Assembly: GCF_044803115.1 (NCBI RefSeq)
Contig: NZ_CP085224.1
Coordinates: 3,906,001 to 3,970,000, forward strand
Length of the DNA: 64,000 nt
Source: Caenispirillum salinarum_A
GTDB taxonomy: Bacteria > Pseudomonadota > Alphaproteobacteria > Rhodospirillales > Rhodospirillaceae
Direction of reading: 5' to 3'
Each line of letters starts with the position of its first letter. Position 1 is the stretch's first letter. The notes below the pieces were generated by a model. It saw nothing but the letters and a program-made list of their open reading frames with translations, was not told the DNA's origin and made no database searches. Shown here piece by piece: positions 35,501 through 43,941 of this stretch. Made by a program: the position numbers and the translations under genes.

Positions 35501-37815
35501 AGCTCGACACCCCTGCCCGCGCCGCCGTCCATCATCCGCACGCCCATGACAGCGCGCTCAAGCACGCCACGGGCGGCGCGCGCTACATCGACGACATGGC
35601 GGAACCGCGCGGCTGCCTGCACACCGCACTCGTCACCAGCCGCTGGGCCCATGCCCGCATCACCGGCGTCGACGCCTCGAAGGCGCTGGAGCTTCCGGGC
35701 GTCCATGCCGTCGTCACCGCCGCCGACATTCCCGGCGAGAACGACATCGGCGCCATCGTCCCCGGCGAGCCGCTGCTGGCCGACGGCGTGGTGGAATACG
35801 TCGGCCACCCCGTCGCCGCCGTCGCCGCCCGCGATCTGGAGACCGCCCGCCGCGCCGCCGCGCTGGTGGCGGTGGAGGCCGAGCCGCTGACGCCGGTGCT
35901 CGACCTGCGGGAAGCAATGGCGCGGGAGCATTACGTCCTGCCGCCGTCCGAATTCCTGCGCGGCAAGCCCGGCCCGGCACTCGCGGCGGCGCCGCACCGC
36001 ATCCGGGGCGAGGTCATGGTCGGCGGACAGGATCATTTCTACCTGGAGACGCAGGCTGCCCTCGCCCTCCCCCAGGAGGACCGGGACATGCTGGTCCACT
36101 CCGGCACCCAGCACCCGACGGAGGTCCAGCACCTTGTCGCGCGGCTGCTGGGCGTCGACATGAACGCCGTCACGGTCGAGGTCCGCCGCATGGGCGGGGG
36201 CTTCGGCGGCAAGGAGAGCCAGGCGACCATCATCGCCGGCATCGCCGCCGTTCTGGCGCGGGTGACGGGCCGGCCGGTCAAGTGCCGGCTCGACCGCGAC
36301 ACCGATATGATGGTGACCGGCAAGCGGCACGATTTCCTGCTGCGCTGGGACGTCGGCGTGGACGATGACGGCCGCGTGCAGGCCGTCGAGATGACGCTGG
36401 CCGCCCGCTGCGGCTGGTCGGTGGACCTGTCGCCGGGGGTGGTTTCGCGCGCCCTCAGCCATGCCGACAATGCCTACTTCTATCCGCACGTCAAGCTGAC
36501 GGGCCTGTTCTGCAAGACCAACACCCAGAGCAACACCGCCTTCCGGGGCTTCGGCGGGCCGCAGGGCATGATGGCGGCGGAAGCCATGATGGACCAGATC
36601 GCCCGGACCCTGAGCCTGGACCCGCTGGAAGTGCGGCGGCGGAACTTCTACGGGCCGGAGGGCCGCAACCTCACGCCCTATCACCAGCCGGTGGAGCACT
36701 TCCGCCTGCCCGCCATGCTGGAGGAGCTTCTGGCCTCCAGCGACTACGCGGCGCGGCGCAAGGCGGTGGATGCCTTCAACGCCAAGCGCGGCGTGCTGAG
36801 GAAGGGCCTTGCCGTGTCGCCGGTGAAGTTCGGCGTCAGCTTCAACAAGCCGGAGATGAATCAGGCCGGGGCGCTGCTGCACGTCTACACAGACGGCTCC
36901 GTCAGCCTGAACCACGGCGGGACGGAAATGGGCCAGGGGCTTTTCACCAAGGTCGCCCAGGTGGTCGCCGCCGTCTTCGGGCTGGACCTGGACCGCATCA
37001 AGCCCACCGCGACCACCACCGGCAAGGTCCCCAACACCTCGCCCACCGCCGCGTCCTCGGGCACGGACCTCAACGGCATGGCGGCAAAGATCGCGGCGGA
37101 AACCATCCGCGACCGCATGGCCGACGTCGCCGCCGAGCATCTGGGGGCGGAGAAAAGTGCGGTGGTGTTCGAGCGCAACATGGTCCGCGCCGGCAACAAG
37201 TCCATCCCCTTCGGCGAGTTGGCAGAGCTGTGCCATGTGGCGCGGGTGTCGCTGTCCTCCACCGGCTTCTACCGCACGCCGAAGATCCACTTCGACCGCA
37301 CCACCAACCGGGGGCGGCCGTTTTTCTACTTCGCGCACGGTCTGGCGGTGTCGGAGGTTGCCATCGACACGCTGACGGGCGAGTGGAAGCCCCTGCGCAC
37401 CGACATCCTGCACGACGTCGGCGCCAGCCTGAACCCGGCCGTCGACAAGGGCCAGATCGAGGGCGGCTTCGTCCAGGGCCTTGGCTGGCTGACCATGGAG
37501 GAACTGGTGTGGGACAAGGACGGGGTGCTGAAGACGCATGCTCCGTCCACGTACAAAATCCCGACCGCCCGCGACGTCCCCCGCGACCTGCGGGTGGAGC
37601 TTCTGGCCGACGCGCCCAACGAGGAAGCGACCGTCTTCCGCTCCAAGGCCGTGGGCGAGCCGCCATTCATGCTGGCGATCAGCGTGTGGCTGGCCCTGCG
37701 CGATGCCGTCGCCAGTTGCGCCGCGCCGGGCCATGTGCCGAAGCTTGACGCCCCCGCCACGCCGGAGCGCATCCTCATGTCCGTGCAGGCGGCGAAGGAG
37801 ACGGCATCCGCATGA
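35497..37815 (+). CDS. xdhB: Xanthine dehydrogenase molybdopterin-binding subunit
   Basis: A 772-residue catalytic subunit of xanthine dehydrogenase. Molybdopterin-binding and active-site elements are visible: VGGQDHFYLETQAAL, VRRMGGGFGGKESQA, NTAFRGFGGPQGMMAAE, GGTEMGQGLFTK and the C-terminal AVGEPPFMLAIS with the catalytic Glu. Length is typical of the bacterial XdhB. Its ATG overlaps the xdhA stop and has GGAGG four bases ahead; its stop overlaps xdhC, so all three are coupled. Confidence 0.95.
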   Translation: MKLDTPARAAVHHPHAHDSALKHATGGARYIDDMAEPRGCLHTALVTSRWAHARITGVDASKALELPGVHAVVTAADIPGENDIGAIVPGEPLLADGVVEYVGHPVAAVAARDLETARRAAALVAVEAEPLTPVLDLREAMAREHYVLPPSEFLRGKPGPALAAAPHRIRGEVMVGGQDHFYLETQAALALPQEDRDMLVHSGTQHPTEVQHLVARLLGVDMNAVTVEVRRMGGGFGGKESQATIIAGIAAVLARVTGRPVKCRLDRDTDMMVTGKRHDFLLRWDVGVDDDGRVQAVEMTLAARCGWSVDLSPGVVSRALSHADNAYFYPHVKLTGLFCKTNTQSNTAFRGFGGPQGMMAAEAMMDQIARTLSLDPLEVRRRNFYGPEGRNLTPYHQPVEHFRLPAMLEELLASSDYAARRKAVDAFNAKRGVLRKGLAVSPVKFGVSFNKPEMNQAGALLHVYTDGSVSLNHGGTEMGQGLFTKVAQVVAAVFGLDLDRIKPTATTTGKVPNTSPTAASSGTDLNGMAAKIAAETIRDRMADVAAEHLGAEKSAVVFERNMVRAGNKSIPFGELAELCHVARVSLSSTGFYRTPKIHFDRTTNRGRPFFYFAHGLAVSEVAIDTLTGEWKPLRTDILHDVGASLNPAVDKGQIEGGFVQGLGWLTMEELVWDKDGVLKTHAPSTYKIPTARDVPRDLRVELLADAPNEEATVFRSKAVGEPPFMLAISVWLALRDAVASCAAPGHVPKLDAPATPERILMSVQAAKETASA

Positions 37816-38597
37816 CCGACTGGCGGGACATGGACTGGCGCAGCGCGCTCACCGCCCTGGACGCGGCGGCGGAACCGCATGTGCTGGTCACCGTGATCGA
37901 GGCGCTCGGCTCCACCCCGCGCGAGGCCGGGGCGAAGATGATCGTCACGGCGGACACCTTCATCGGCTCCATCGGCGGCGGGGAGTTGGAGCAGGAGGCC
38001 ATGGACGCCGCCCGCCGTCTGCTGGCCGAGGGCGCGGCGGCGCCGGTGACGGAAAGGCTCATGCTGGGGGCTGATCGCAACCAGTGCTGCGGCGGCGCGG
38101 CGACGCTTCTGTTCGAGCCCTTTGCGGCCCCGACCACCACCGTCGCCCTGTTCGGCGCCGGGCATGTGGCCAAGGCCTTGGTGCGCGTGCTGGAGGGGAC
38201 GCCGGTGCGCATCGTCTGGATCGACGAACGCCCCGACGCCTTCCCGGCCGCCACCCGCGCGATAGCCCGCCGCGTCGATGATCCGGCGGCGCAGGTGGCG
38301 GGGTTGCCGAAGGCTGCGCGGGCCTACGTGATGACCCACAGCCACGACCGCGACTATGAAATCCTGGCCGCCCTTCTCGCGCGCGACGACCTGGGGCCAG
38401 TCGGCCTGATCGGGTCGAAGACCAAGTGGGCGCGGTTCCGCAAGCGCCTGCTGGCAGATGGCCTGCCGCCCGCCCGCGTCGACGCGGTCGCCTGCCCCAT
38501 CGGCCTGCCCGGCGTGGGCGGCAAGCGGCCGGCGGAAATCGCCATTGCCGTGGCGGCTGAAATTCTGAAAAACACCCCCGACGGAGAGACCTTGTGA
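37812..38597 (+). CDS. xdhC: Xanthine dehydrogenase accessory protein
   Basis: A 261-residue molybdenum-cofactor chaperone of the XdhC/CoxI type that loads sulfurated Moco into XdhB. It has the N-terminal XdhC domain (VTVIEALGSTPREAGAKMIVT; GSIGGGELEQEAM; CCGGAATLLFEPF) and the C-terminal Rossmann domain (VALFGAGHVAKALVRVLEGTPVRIVWIDERPDAF; MTHSHDRDYEIL). The start overlaps xdhB (ATGA) and the stop overlaps the next gene (GTGA). Confidence 0.94.
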   Translation: MTDWRDMDWRSALTALDAAAEPHVLVTVIEALGSTPREAGAKMIVTADTFIGSIGGGELEQEAMDAARRLLAEGAAAPVTERLMLGADRNQCCGGAATLLFEPFAAPTTTVALFGAGHVAKALVRVLEGTPVRIVWIDERPDAFPAATRAIARRVDDPAAQVAGLPKAARAYVMTHSHDRDYEILAALLARDDLGPVGLIGSKTKWARFRKRLLADGLPPARVDAVACPIGLPGVGGKRPAEIAIAVAAEILKNTPDGETL

Positions 38598-39469
38598 CCG
38601 ACCTGCTGACCCTCGATGCCGTCGCCGCCATGGACGACGCCGCCTTCGTGGACACCTTCGGCGACCTGTTCGAACACTCCCCCTGGGTGGCGGAGCGCGT
38701 CGCCCGCGCCCGCCCCTTCGCCAGCGTCACCGAAATGCACGACATGATGATGGGCGCGGTGGAAGCGGCCGAGGAAGAGGAAAAGCTGTCCCTCCTGCGC
38801 GCGCACCCGGACCTGGCCGGCAAGGCCGCGCTGGCGGGCGAACTGACCCAGGCGTCGACCGGGGAACAGGCGTCGGCCGGGCTCGATACCCTCACGCCCG
38901 AGGAAATGGAGCGCTTCACCGAGCTGAACACGGCCTATTCCATGCGGTTTGGCTTCCCCTTCATCATGGCGGTGAAGGGGGCGGACAAGGCGCGCATCCT
39001 GGCGGGGTTCGAGGGACGGCTGGGCAACGCGCGGGTGGAAGAAATGCAGCGCGCGCTGATCGAGGTCGGCAAGATTGCCTGGCTGCGGCTGCTGGACCGC
39101 GTCGCCCCCGCCCCCACGGGCAAGCTGACGACGCATGTGCTGGATACCGCCGCCGGCCGTCCGGCGAACGGCCTGCCGGTCACTCTCTACCGGCTCGACG
39201 GCGAGGCGCGGACGGAAGTCGGGCGCTTCGTCACCAACGACGACGGCCGCCTGGACGCCCCCGCCCTGCAAGGGCCGGACTTCAAGGCGGGGACCTATGA
39301 GTGGGTGTTCGAGTGCGGGGTGTACTTCGCGCGATCGGGCACCGAGACGCACGCGCCGCCCTTCCTGGACCGCGTGCCGCTGCGGTTCGGCATCAGCAAT
39401 CCGGAAGCGCATTACCATGTGCCCCTGCTGCTGTCGCCCTGGGCGCTGTCCACCTACCGCGGGAGCTGA
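38594..39469 (+). CDS. Fused OHCU decarboxylase and hydroxyisourate hydrolase
   Basis: A 291-residue bifunctional protein. Residues 1-165 are UraD (2-oxo-4-hydroxy-4-carboxy-5-ureidoimidazoline decarboxylase): FEHSPWVAERVARARPF, and LLRAHPDLAGKAA with the catalytic His, and FPFIMAVKGA. Residues 173-291 are UraH (transthyretin-like): KLTTHVLDTAAGRPANGLPV at its start, and the conserved C-terminal YRGS. Together they convert hydroxyisourate through OHCU to S-allantoin, as in the plant TTL fusion. GTG at 38594 overlaps the xdhC stop. puuD follows after three bases, which supplies its substrate. Confidence 0.92.
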   Translation: MTDLLTLDAVAAMDDAAFVDTFGDLFEHSPWVAERVARARPFASVTEMHDMMMGAVEAAEEEEKLSLLRAHPDLAGKAALAGELTQASTGEQASAGLDTLTPEEMERFTELNTAYSMRFGFPFIMAVKGADKARILAGFEGRLGNARVEEMQRALIEVGKIAWLRLLDRVAPAPTGKLTTHVLDTAAGRPANGLPVTLYRLDGEARTEVGRFVTNDDGRLDAPALQGPDFKAGTYEWVFECGVYFARSGTETHAPPFLDRVPLRFGISNPEAHYHVPLLLSPWALSTYRGS

Positions 39470-39472
39470 CGC

Positions 39473-40690
39473 ATGGAGCTTCCGGGCCTGGAGTGGCTGA
39501 ACCTCATCACGCGGTGGATTCACCTGATCGTCGGCATCGCCTGGATCGGCTCGTCCTTCTATTTCGTGTGGCAGGACAACAGCCTGCTGCCCACCAGGGA
39601 CGACCCGGAGCGCAAGAAGCTCCAGGGCGATATCTGGATGGTGCACGGCGGCGGGTTCTACCACGCGCGCAAGTTCAAGGTCGCGCCGCCGGACCTGCCG
39701 CAACACCTGCACTGGTTCAAGTGGGAGGCCTATTCCACCTGGCTGTCGGGCTTCGCGCTGCTGGTGCTGGTCTACTACCTGAATGGGGCCACCTACATGA
39801 TGCCGGCGGACGGTGATCTGTCCCAGACCGCCGCCGTCGCCATCGGCCTGGGGGCGCTGGCGGCAAGCTGGCTGGTCTATGACGGGCTCTGCCGCAGCCC
39901 GCTCGGGCGCGACGACCGCTGGCTGGCGGTCGCCGTGGTGGTGCTGGTGGCGGTTCTCAGCTACGCCATGACGCACCTGCTGTCGGGCCGGGCGGCCTTC
40001 CTGCACGTGGGCGCGGCGCTGGGGACGATCATGGTCGCCAACGTCTTCTTCGTCATCATTCCCAACCAGCGCAAGAGCGTGAACGCCATGCGCGCCGGCG
40101 AAACGCCGGACCCCGTGTGGGGGATGAAGGGCAAGCAGCGCAGCGTTCACAATACGTATTTCACGCTGCCCGTGCTGTTCCTGATGATCTCCAACCACTA
40201 TCCCATCGCCTATGACCACCCGCACAGCTGGCTGGTCCTGCTGGCCCTGTCGGCGGTGGGGGCGGCCGTGCGGCATGTCTTCGTCCTGCGCCACACGCAC
40301 CGGGCTAAAGCGTGGATGCTGCCGGCGGCCGGCGCGGCCATGGTGGTGGTCATTCTGGCCGGAACCGCGTCGCGCACGCTGAACGCCCCCGCCACCGCCG
40401 CAAGCGATGCCGCCCCCCTGACGGCCGAGGCGGCGGGGAGCCTGACGCCGGTGGTGACCGCCATCGTGCAGTCGCGCTGCACCGCCTGCCACGCCGCGCA
40501 GCCGACGTGGGAGGGCTTCGACGCCGCCCCCATGGGCGTGGTGCTGGAAACGCCCGATCATATCCGCCACTGGGCGGGGAAGATCCACGAACAGGCGGTC
40601 GCCAGCGACGCCATGCCGCTGGGAAACGTCACCGACATCACGCCGGAGGAACGGGCGCTTCTCGGCCGCTGGATCGCCGCGATGGAATAG
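39473..40690 (+). CDS. puuD: Membrane urate hydroxylase with cytochrome c domain
   Basis: Oxidises urate to 5-hydroxyisourate. The 405-residue product begins with a hydrophobic domain of about eight membrane segments (NLITRWIHLIVGIAWIGSSFYFVWQDNSL; the MVHGGGFYHARKFKVAP loop) and ends with a periplasmic c-type heme domain (RCTACHAAQPTWEGF, axial Met probably in AMPLGN). This architecture is known from Agrobacterium-type PuuD. No soluble uricase is present. It is the last gene of the purine operon and its stop is one base from the convergent Tad gene, with no terminator between. Confidence 0.93.
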   Translation: MELPGLEWLNLITRWIHLIVGIAWIGSSFYFVWQDNSLLPTRDDPERKKLQGDIWMVHGGGFYHARKFKVAPPDLPQHLHWFKWEAYSTWLSGFALLVLVYYLNGATYMMPADGDLSQTAAVAIGLGALAASWLVYDGLCRSPLGRDDRWLAVAVVVLVAVLSYAMTHLLSGRAAFLHVGAALGTIMVANVFFVIIPNQRKSVNAMRAGETPDPVWGMKGKQRSVHNTYFTLPVLFLMISNHYPIAYDHPHSWLVLLALSAVGAAVRHVFVLRHTHRAKAWMLPAAGAAMVVVILAGTASRTLNAPATAASDAAPLTAEAAGSLTPVVTAIVQSRCTACHAAQPTWEGFDAAPMGVVLETPDHIRHWAGKIHEQAVASDAMPLGNVTDITPEERALLGRWIAAME

Positions 40691-40691
40691 C

Positions 40692-41345
40692 CTATCCCGG
40701 CCCGGCGGTGGACAGGTCCTCCGCCGGCAGGGTGGTCAGCGAATCGCCGATGGTCAGGTCGCTCACCCCGAAGGCGCCCATGAAATAGAACGGGTGGACC
40801 AGGCCCTGCACCCCCACCGACACCAGCGGCACGATGTCGGACCCCGGCCGGCCGGCGAAGCCCTGGCCGACGTGGGTGTACTCGATGTAGACGTTCTCGG
40901 CCGTGGCCCGCGGGAACAGGGCCGTGCCGTTGCCGTCCAGCATCTGCACGGCCGCCAGGACGCGGTTGAAGGCGGTGGCGTCGTAACCGGGGTCACCCAG
41001 CGTCGCGCAGCCGGGGCCGGTGCAGGCGCAGGCCCCGGCCTGGCAGCGCACGGCGAAGGCGTCCAGCGTCGCAAAGTCGAGCGACTGCCCGGGCACCAGG
41101 CCGCCGTCGACGACGCCGCTCCACGTCACCAGTCCGGGGGCGACGGGATCGGACTGAACCGCCTGCCGCGTGCCCTGGTATGTCGCCTTGTCGGCCAGGT
41201 TGGCCTGCCAGAAGGCAATGGCGAAGTCGACGATGGCGAAGGTGATCGAGAACAGGATCATGGCGACCAGGGTGAACTCCAGGATCACCGTGCCCCGCTC
41301 GTCGCGCCCCAGGCCGCGGGCCTTTCGGATGATGCGTGCATTCAT
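40692..41345 (-). CDS. TadE/TadG-type pilus minor component
   Basis: A 217-residue TadE-family pseudopilin: a short basic N-terminus, RDERGTVILEFTLVAMILFSITFAIVDF with the TadE-type Glu five residues into the hydrophobic stretch, then an exported C-terminal part with Cys pairs (RCQAGACACTGPGC). Members help assemble Flp pili. It is the most distal gene of the tad cluster, 18 bases after the previous gene. A late gene like this may show how the cluster is extended. Confidence 0.82.
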   Translation of the reverse strand: MNARIIRKARGLGRDERGTVILEFTLVAMILFSITFAIVDFAIAFWQANLADKATYQGTRQAVQSDPVAPGLVTWSGVVDGGLVPGQSLDFATLDAFAVRCQAGACACTGPGCATLGDPGYDATAFNRVLAAVQMLDGNGTALFPRATAENVYIEYTHVGQGFAGRPGSDIVPLVSVGVQGLVHPFYFMGAFGVSDLTIGDSLTTLPAEDLSTAGPG

Positions 41346-41363
41346 GTGCCGTCTCCCGCGCCC

Positions 41364-41840
41364 TCAGCCGTTGCCGCCGCTGTAGCGTTCCTCGTGGGCC
41401 GCGGTCAGGTCGGGCGGCGCGAGCCCGATGACGCCCAGAAGCCCCACGTCCTTGTAGGGAAGCTGGATGACGACCCGCACGATCTCGGTTCCCGTCACCG
41501 CACCGGCCACGGGGCCGGTGACGCCGATGGTCGTCAGCCCCTCCGCCGGCCAATGGCTCAGGCGCGGCGTGCCGGAGCCGTCGGGATTGCCGTAGATGGC
41601 GATGTTCTGCGCGGCGGTGGTGGTGGTCGCATCGATGGCCGGCGCGCGGGCCAGGAAACGGGCGGTGGCGCGGGCGGCCGTCTCCACCACCTGGTGCATG
41701 TAGAGCATCCGCCCGAACTCAACGAAGCCTACCAGCAGCAGAAGAAGCACCGGCATCACCAGCGTCATTTCCACCAGCGCGACGCCGTCGTCGCGTCGCA
41801 GGAAATCCGGCCGAAGCCGGCGCGAATGCAAACGACGCAT
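41364..41840 (-). CDS. TadE-like pilus minor component
   Basis: A 158-residue TadE-family protein: RRDDGVALVEMTLVMPVLLLLLVGFVEFGRMLYMHQVVETAARATARFLAR gives the processing-type motif (Glu near residue 24) and one hydrophobic helix. The C-terminal part is polar and probably periplasmic. It lies four bases behind the TadG gene. Confidence 0.85.
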   Translation of the reverse strand: MRRLHSRRLRPDFLRRDDGVALVEMTLVMPVLLLLLVGFVEFGRMLYMHQVVETAARATARFLARAPAIDATTTTAAQNIAIYGNPDGSGTPRLSHWPAEGLTTIGVTGPVAGAVTGTEIVRVVIQLPYKDVGLLGVIGLAPPDLTAAHEERYSGGNG

Positions 41841-41844
41841 GGCA

Positions 41845-43398
41845 TCACCTCCGGTAGATCTGCACCACGTCGCGGTGCATCTGCTTGATGGCGATCCCGT
41901 CCGCCGGGCCCAGGGACTCGACGTGGATGGTGGACCCGGCGGGGTCGCCCATGGGCTCGGTCAGGAAGACGAAGATGATGTCGTCGGGCGTGAAGCTCTT
42001 GGAATCGAAACCCGCCGCCCCGCAGTCCGCCACCACCACCGGCAACACCCGGCGATCGCGCAGAAGCCGCAGGTCGTTCTTCGGCGCGCCGTCGAAGTAG
42101 GTGTAGTCGGGCGTCGACAGCGCCGTGGTGTCCTTGAAGCATTGCGGGGCGCCGTCCTCGGTGGTGGTGCCGCCGCCGGCCGTCGTCTGCCCGGGCTGGA
42201 CGATGGCGGTGTTCTCGATCTCGGCGCGATAGACCTCGAACCGCGTGGGCGAGGATGTGCCGTTGCGGAACTGGCCGCGGTAGGGGTCCAGGAAGGACTC
42301 GCTGCCGCCGTGGTTGATGTCGACGTAATTGCCCCAGCCGGCCGAGAAATCCCCGTCGCCGAAGCGCTCGCAGGTGCCGTCGGCGATGCAGTTGTCCTGC
42401 GGCAGGGCGGCGGCCTCGGCCGGGTCCAGGTCCTGCCGGTCGCACTTGGTGGAACTGCTGAGCGGGTTGCCCTGGGGCTCGGTCGCCTGCGTCACGTTGC
42501 GGGCCGGCACATAGGCCGCCTGCTCGCGCCACGGGCCGTTCCCGTCGGACGCCTGCGGCAGCCACCAGTCGAAGCGGGCGTTGAGGCCGGCCCGCACCTG
42601 CTGGAGGTTGACGCCGGCCTTCATCGCCATGTCGCTGCCGCGCACGCAGGTGCCGGTGACCGAGGCGATGTTCTGCCCCACCGCCTGGGCGCCGCAGTTG
42701 GTGGCGTCGTCGGCGGGACACAGCAGGCCGAACTGCCCGCCCACGTAACTGGCCGTGGAGCCGGTGGAGCCGGAACTGGGCTGCATGAAGCTCTTGATCA
42801 TCTTGCCCGGGTCCAGTGCTGTCGGGTCCGACGGCTTGCACATGACCAGGGGCGGGATGCCGCAGATGAGCGGATCGTTTCCCGCCACCGCCGTCGCGCC
42901 CACCTGGTTGGTGCGGTCCGCCGCCTCGGTCGCCCCGGCCACCGCCGCGAACATGGCGGTGAAGCCCACTGGGGCCAGGCGCACCTCGATGAAGCGGGCC
43001 TCCGCCGGATCGGTGGTGACGTCGCCGGGGGCGATGGCGGTGTCGTCGCTGGCGGGCAGCGAGCGCAGGAAGCGCAGGCAGTTGGTGCCCGTCCCGTCGG
43101 CGCAGGTGGCGGTGGGCGCGGCGATGGTGCCCGGCGCGTCCCCGAAGTCCTGCCGGTTGAGGACGGCGGCGACGGCAGCCGTTGCGCGGCTGATGGCGTC
43201 GGTCCGGCCGTCCAGCTCCTGCGCGCCGGCCAGGGCGGCGGCGTCGGCGGCGTTCTGCGCCTGGGTGTGGGTGGTGGACAGGCGGCCGACGTCCATCGCC
43301 AGCACCCCCACGCCGCCCAGCACGGTCAGCAGCACGGTGACGTAGATCAGCGCGGTGCCGCGCTCGTCCCGGAGTAGATCGATCAGAAGCCGGACCAT
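41845..43398 (-). CDS. tadG: TadG-like pilus assembly protein
   Basis: A 517-residue protein with the TadG N-terminal helix (DERGTALIYVTVLLTVLGGVGVLAMDVGRLSTT) followed by a large exported domain with about ten cysteines. Typical TadG proteins link the pilus machine to the cell envelope and may carry a von Willebrand factor-like fold; I cannot see a full MIDAS. It lies 12 bases behind cpaA. Length is in the normal range for TadG. Confidence 0.82.
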   Translation of the reverse strand: MVRLLIDLLRDERGTALIYVTVLLTVLGGVGVLAMDVGRLSTTHTQAQNAADAAALAGAQELDGRTDAISRATAAVAAVLNRQDFGDAPGTIAAPTATCADGTGTNCLRFLRSLPASDDTAIAPGDVTTDPAEARFIEVRLAPVGFTAMFAAVAGATEAADRTNQVGATAVAGNDPLICGIPPLVMCKPSDPTALDPGKMIKSFMQPSSGSTGSTASYVGGQFGLLCPADDATNCGAQAVGQNIASVTGTCVRGSDMAMKAGVNLQQVRAGLNARFDWWLPQASDGNGPWREQAAYVPARNVTQATEPQGNPLSSSTKCDRQDLDPAEAAALPQDNCIADGTCERFGDGDFSAGWGNYVDINHGGSESFLDPYRGQFRNGTSSPTRFEVYRAEIENTAIVQPGQTTAGGGTTTEDGAPQCFKDTTALSTPDYTYFDGAPKNDLRLLRDRRVLPVVVADCGAAGFDSKSFTPDDIIFVFLTEPMGDPAGSTIHVESLGPADGIAIKQMHRDVVQIYRR

Positions 43399-43410
43399 GG
43401 CGCGGGTCTC

Positions 43411-43917
43411 CTATGCCACGAAGGGCAGGCGCCAGGCCATGACCAGCCCGCCCGCCGCAATAGCAAGTCCGTAGGGCACTCCCTCGCCGGCCCTCAGCAG
43501 GCGCGGCAGAGGCGCATCGGCGAACCGCCCGGCGCCCAGGCGGGCCACCAGCCGCCGGGCGCCCAGCACCACCAGGGCCACGACGCCGCCGGCCACCGCC
43601 ATGACCAGCAGGAACACCGGCGTCAGCGGCCCCAGCCACAGCGCGACGGCGGCGGCCAGCTTCACGTCGCCGCCGCCCAGCCATCCCATGGCGAAGCAGG
43701 CCGCGCCGCCGGCAAAGACCAGGGCCGCCGCCGCCGCGTGCCAGCCCCAGTCCACGGGCTGCGGCGCCAGCAGGGCCGCGGGCACGAAGGTCACGGCCAA
43801 CAGCACGGTCAGCAGGTTGGGAATGCGGTACTTCATGCCGTCCCAGATGGCGGCGACGATCAACGGCGCGGCGAAGATCGCCGGCAGCACCTGGGACAGG
43901 GTCAGGGTGGCATTCAT
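43411..43917 (-). CDS. cpaA: Prepilin peptidase (CpaA/TadV)
   Basis: Cleaves the Flp pilin leader. The 168-residue polytopic protein has the two catalytic aspartates of the short TadV type: D26 in AIWDGMKYRIPN and the GGGDVKL motif at about 76-82. There are about five membrane segments. It lacks the N-methylation domain of long type IV prepilin peptidases, as usual for CpaA. It lies between the TPR gene and tadG. Confidence 0.92.
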   Translation of the reverse strand: MNATLTLSQVLPAIFAAPLIVAAIWDGMKYRIPNLLTVLLAVTFVPAALLAPQPVDWGWHAAAAALVFAGGAACFAMGWLGGGDVKLAAAVALWLGPLTPVFLLVMAVAGGVVALVVLGARRLVARLGAGRFADAPLPRLLRAGEGVPYGLAIAAGGLVMAWRLPFVA

Positions 43918-43941
43918 GCTGCGGTCCTCTCCGGCAAGCGA

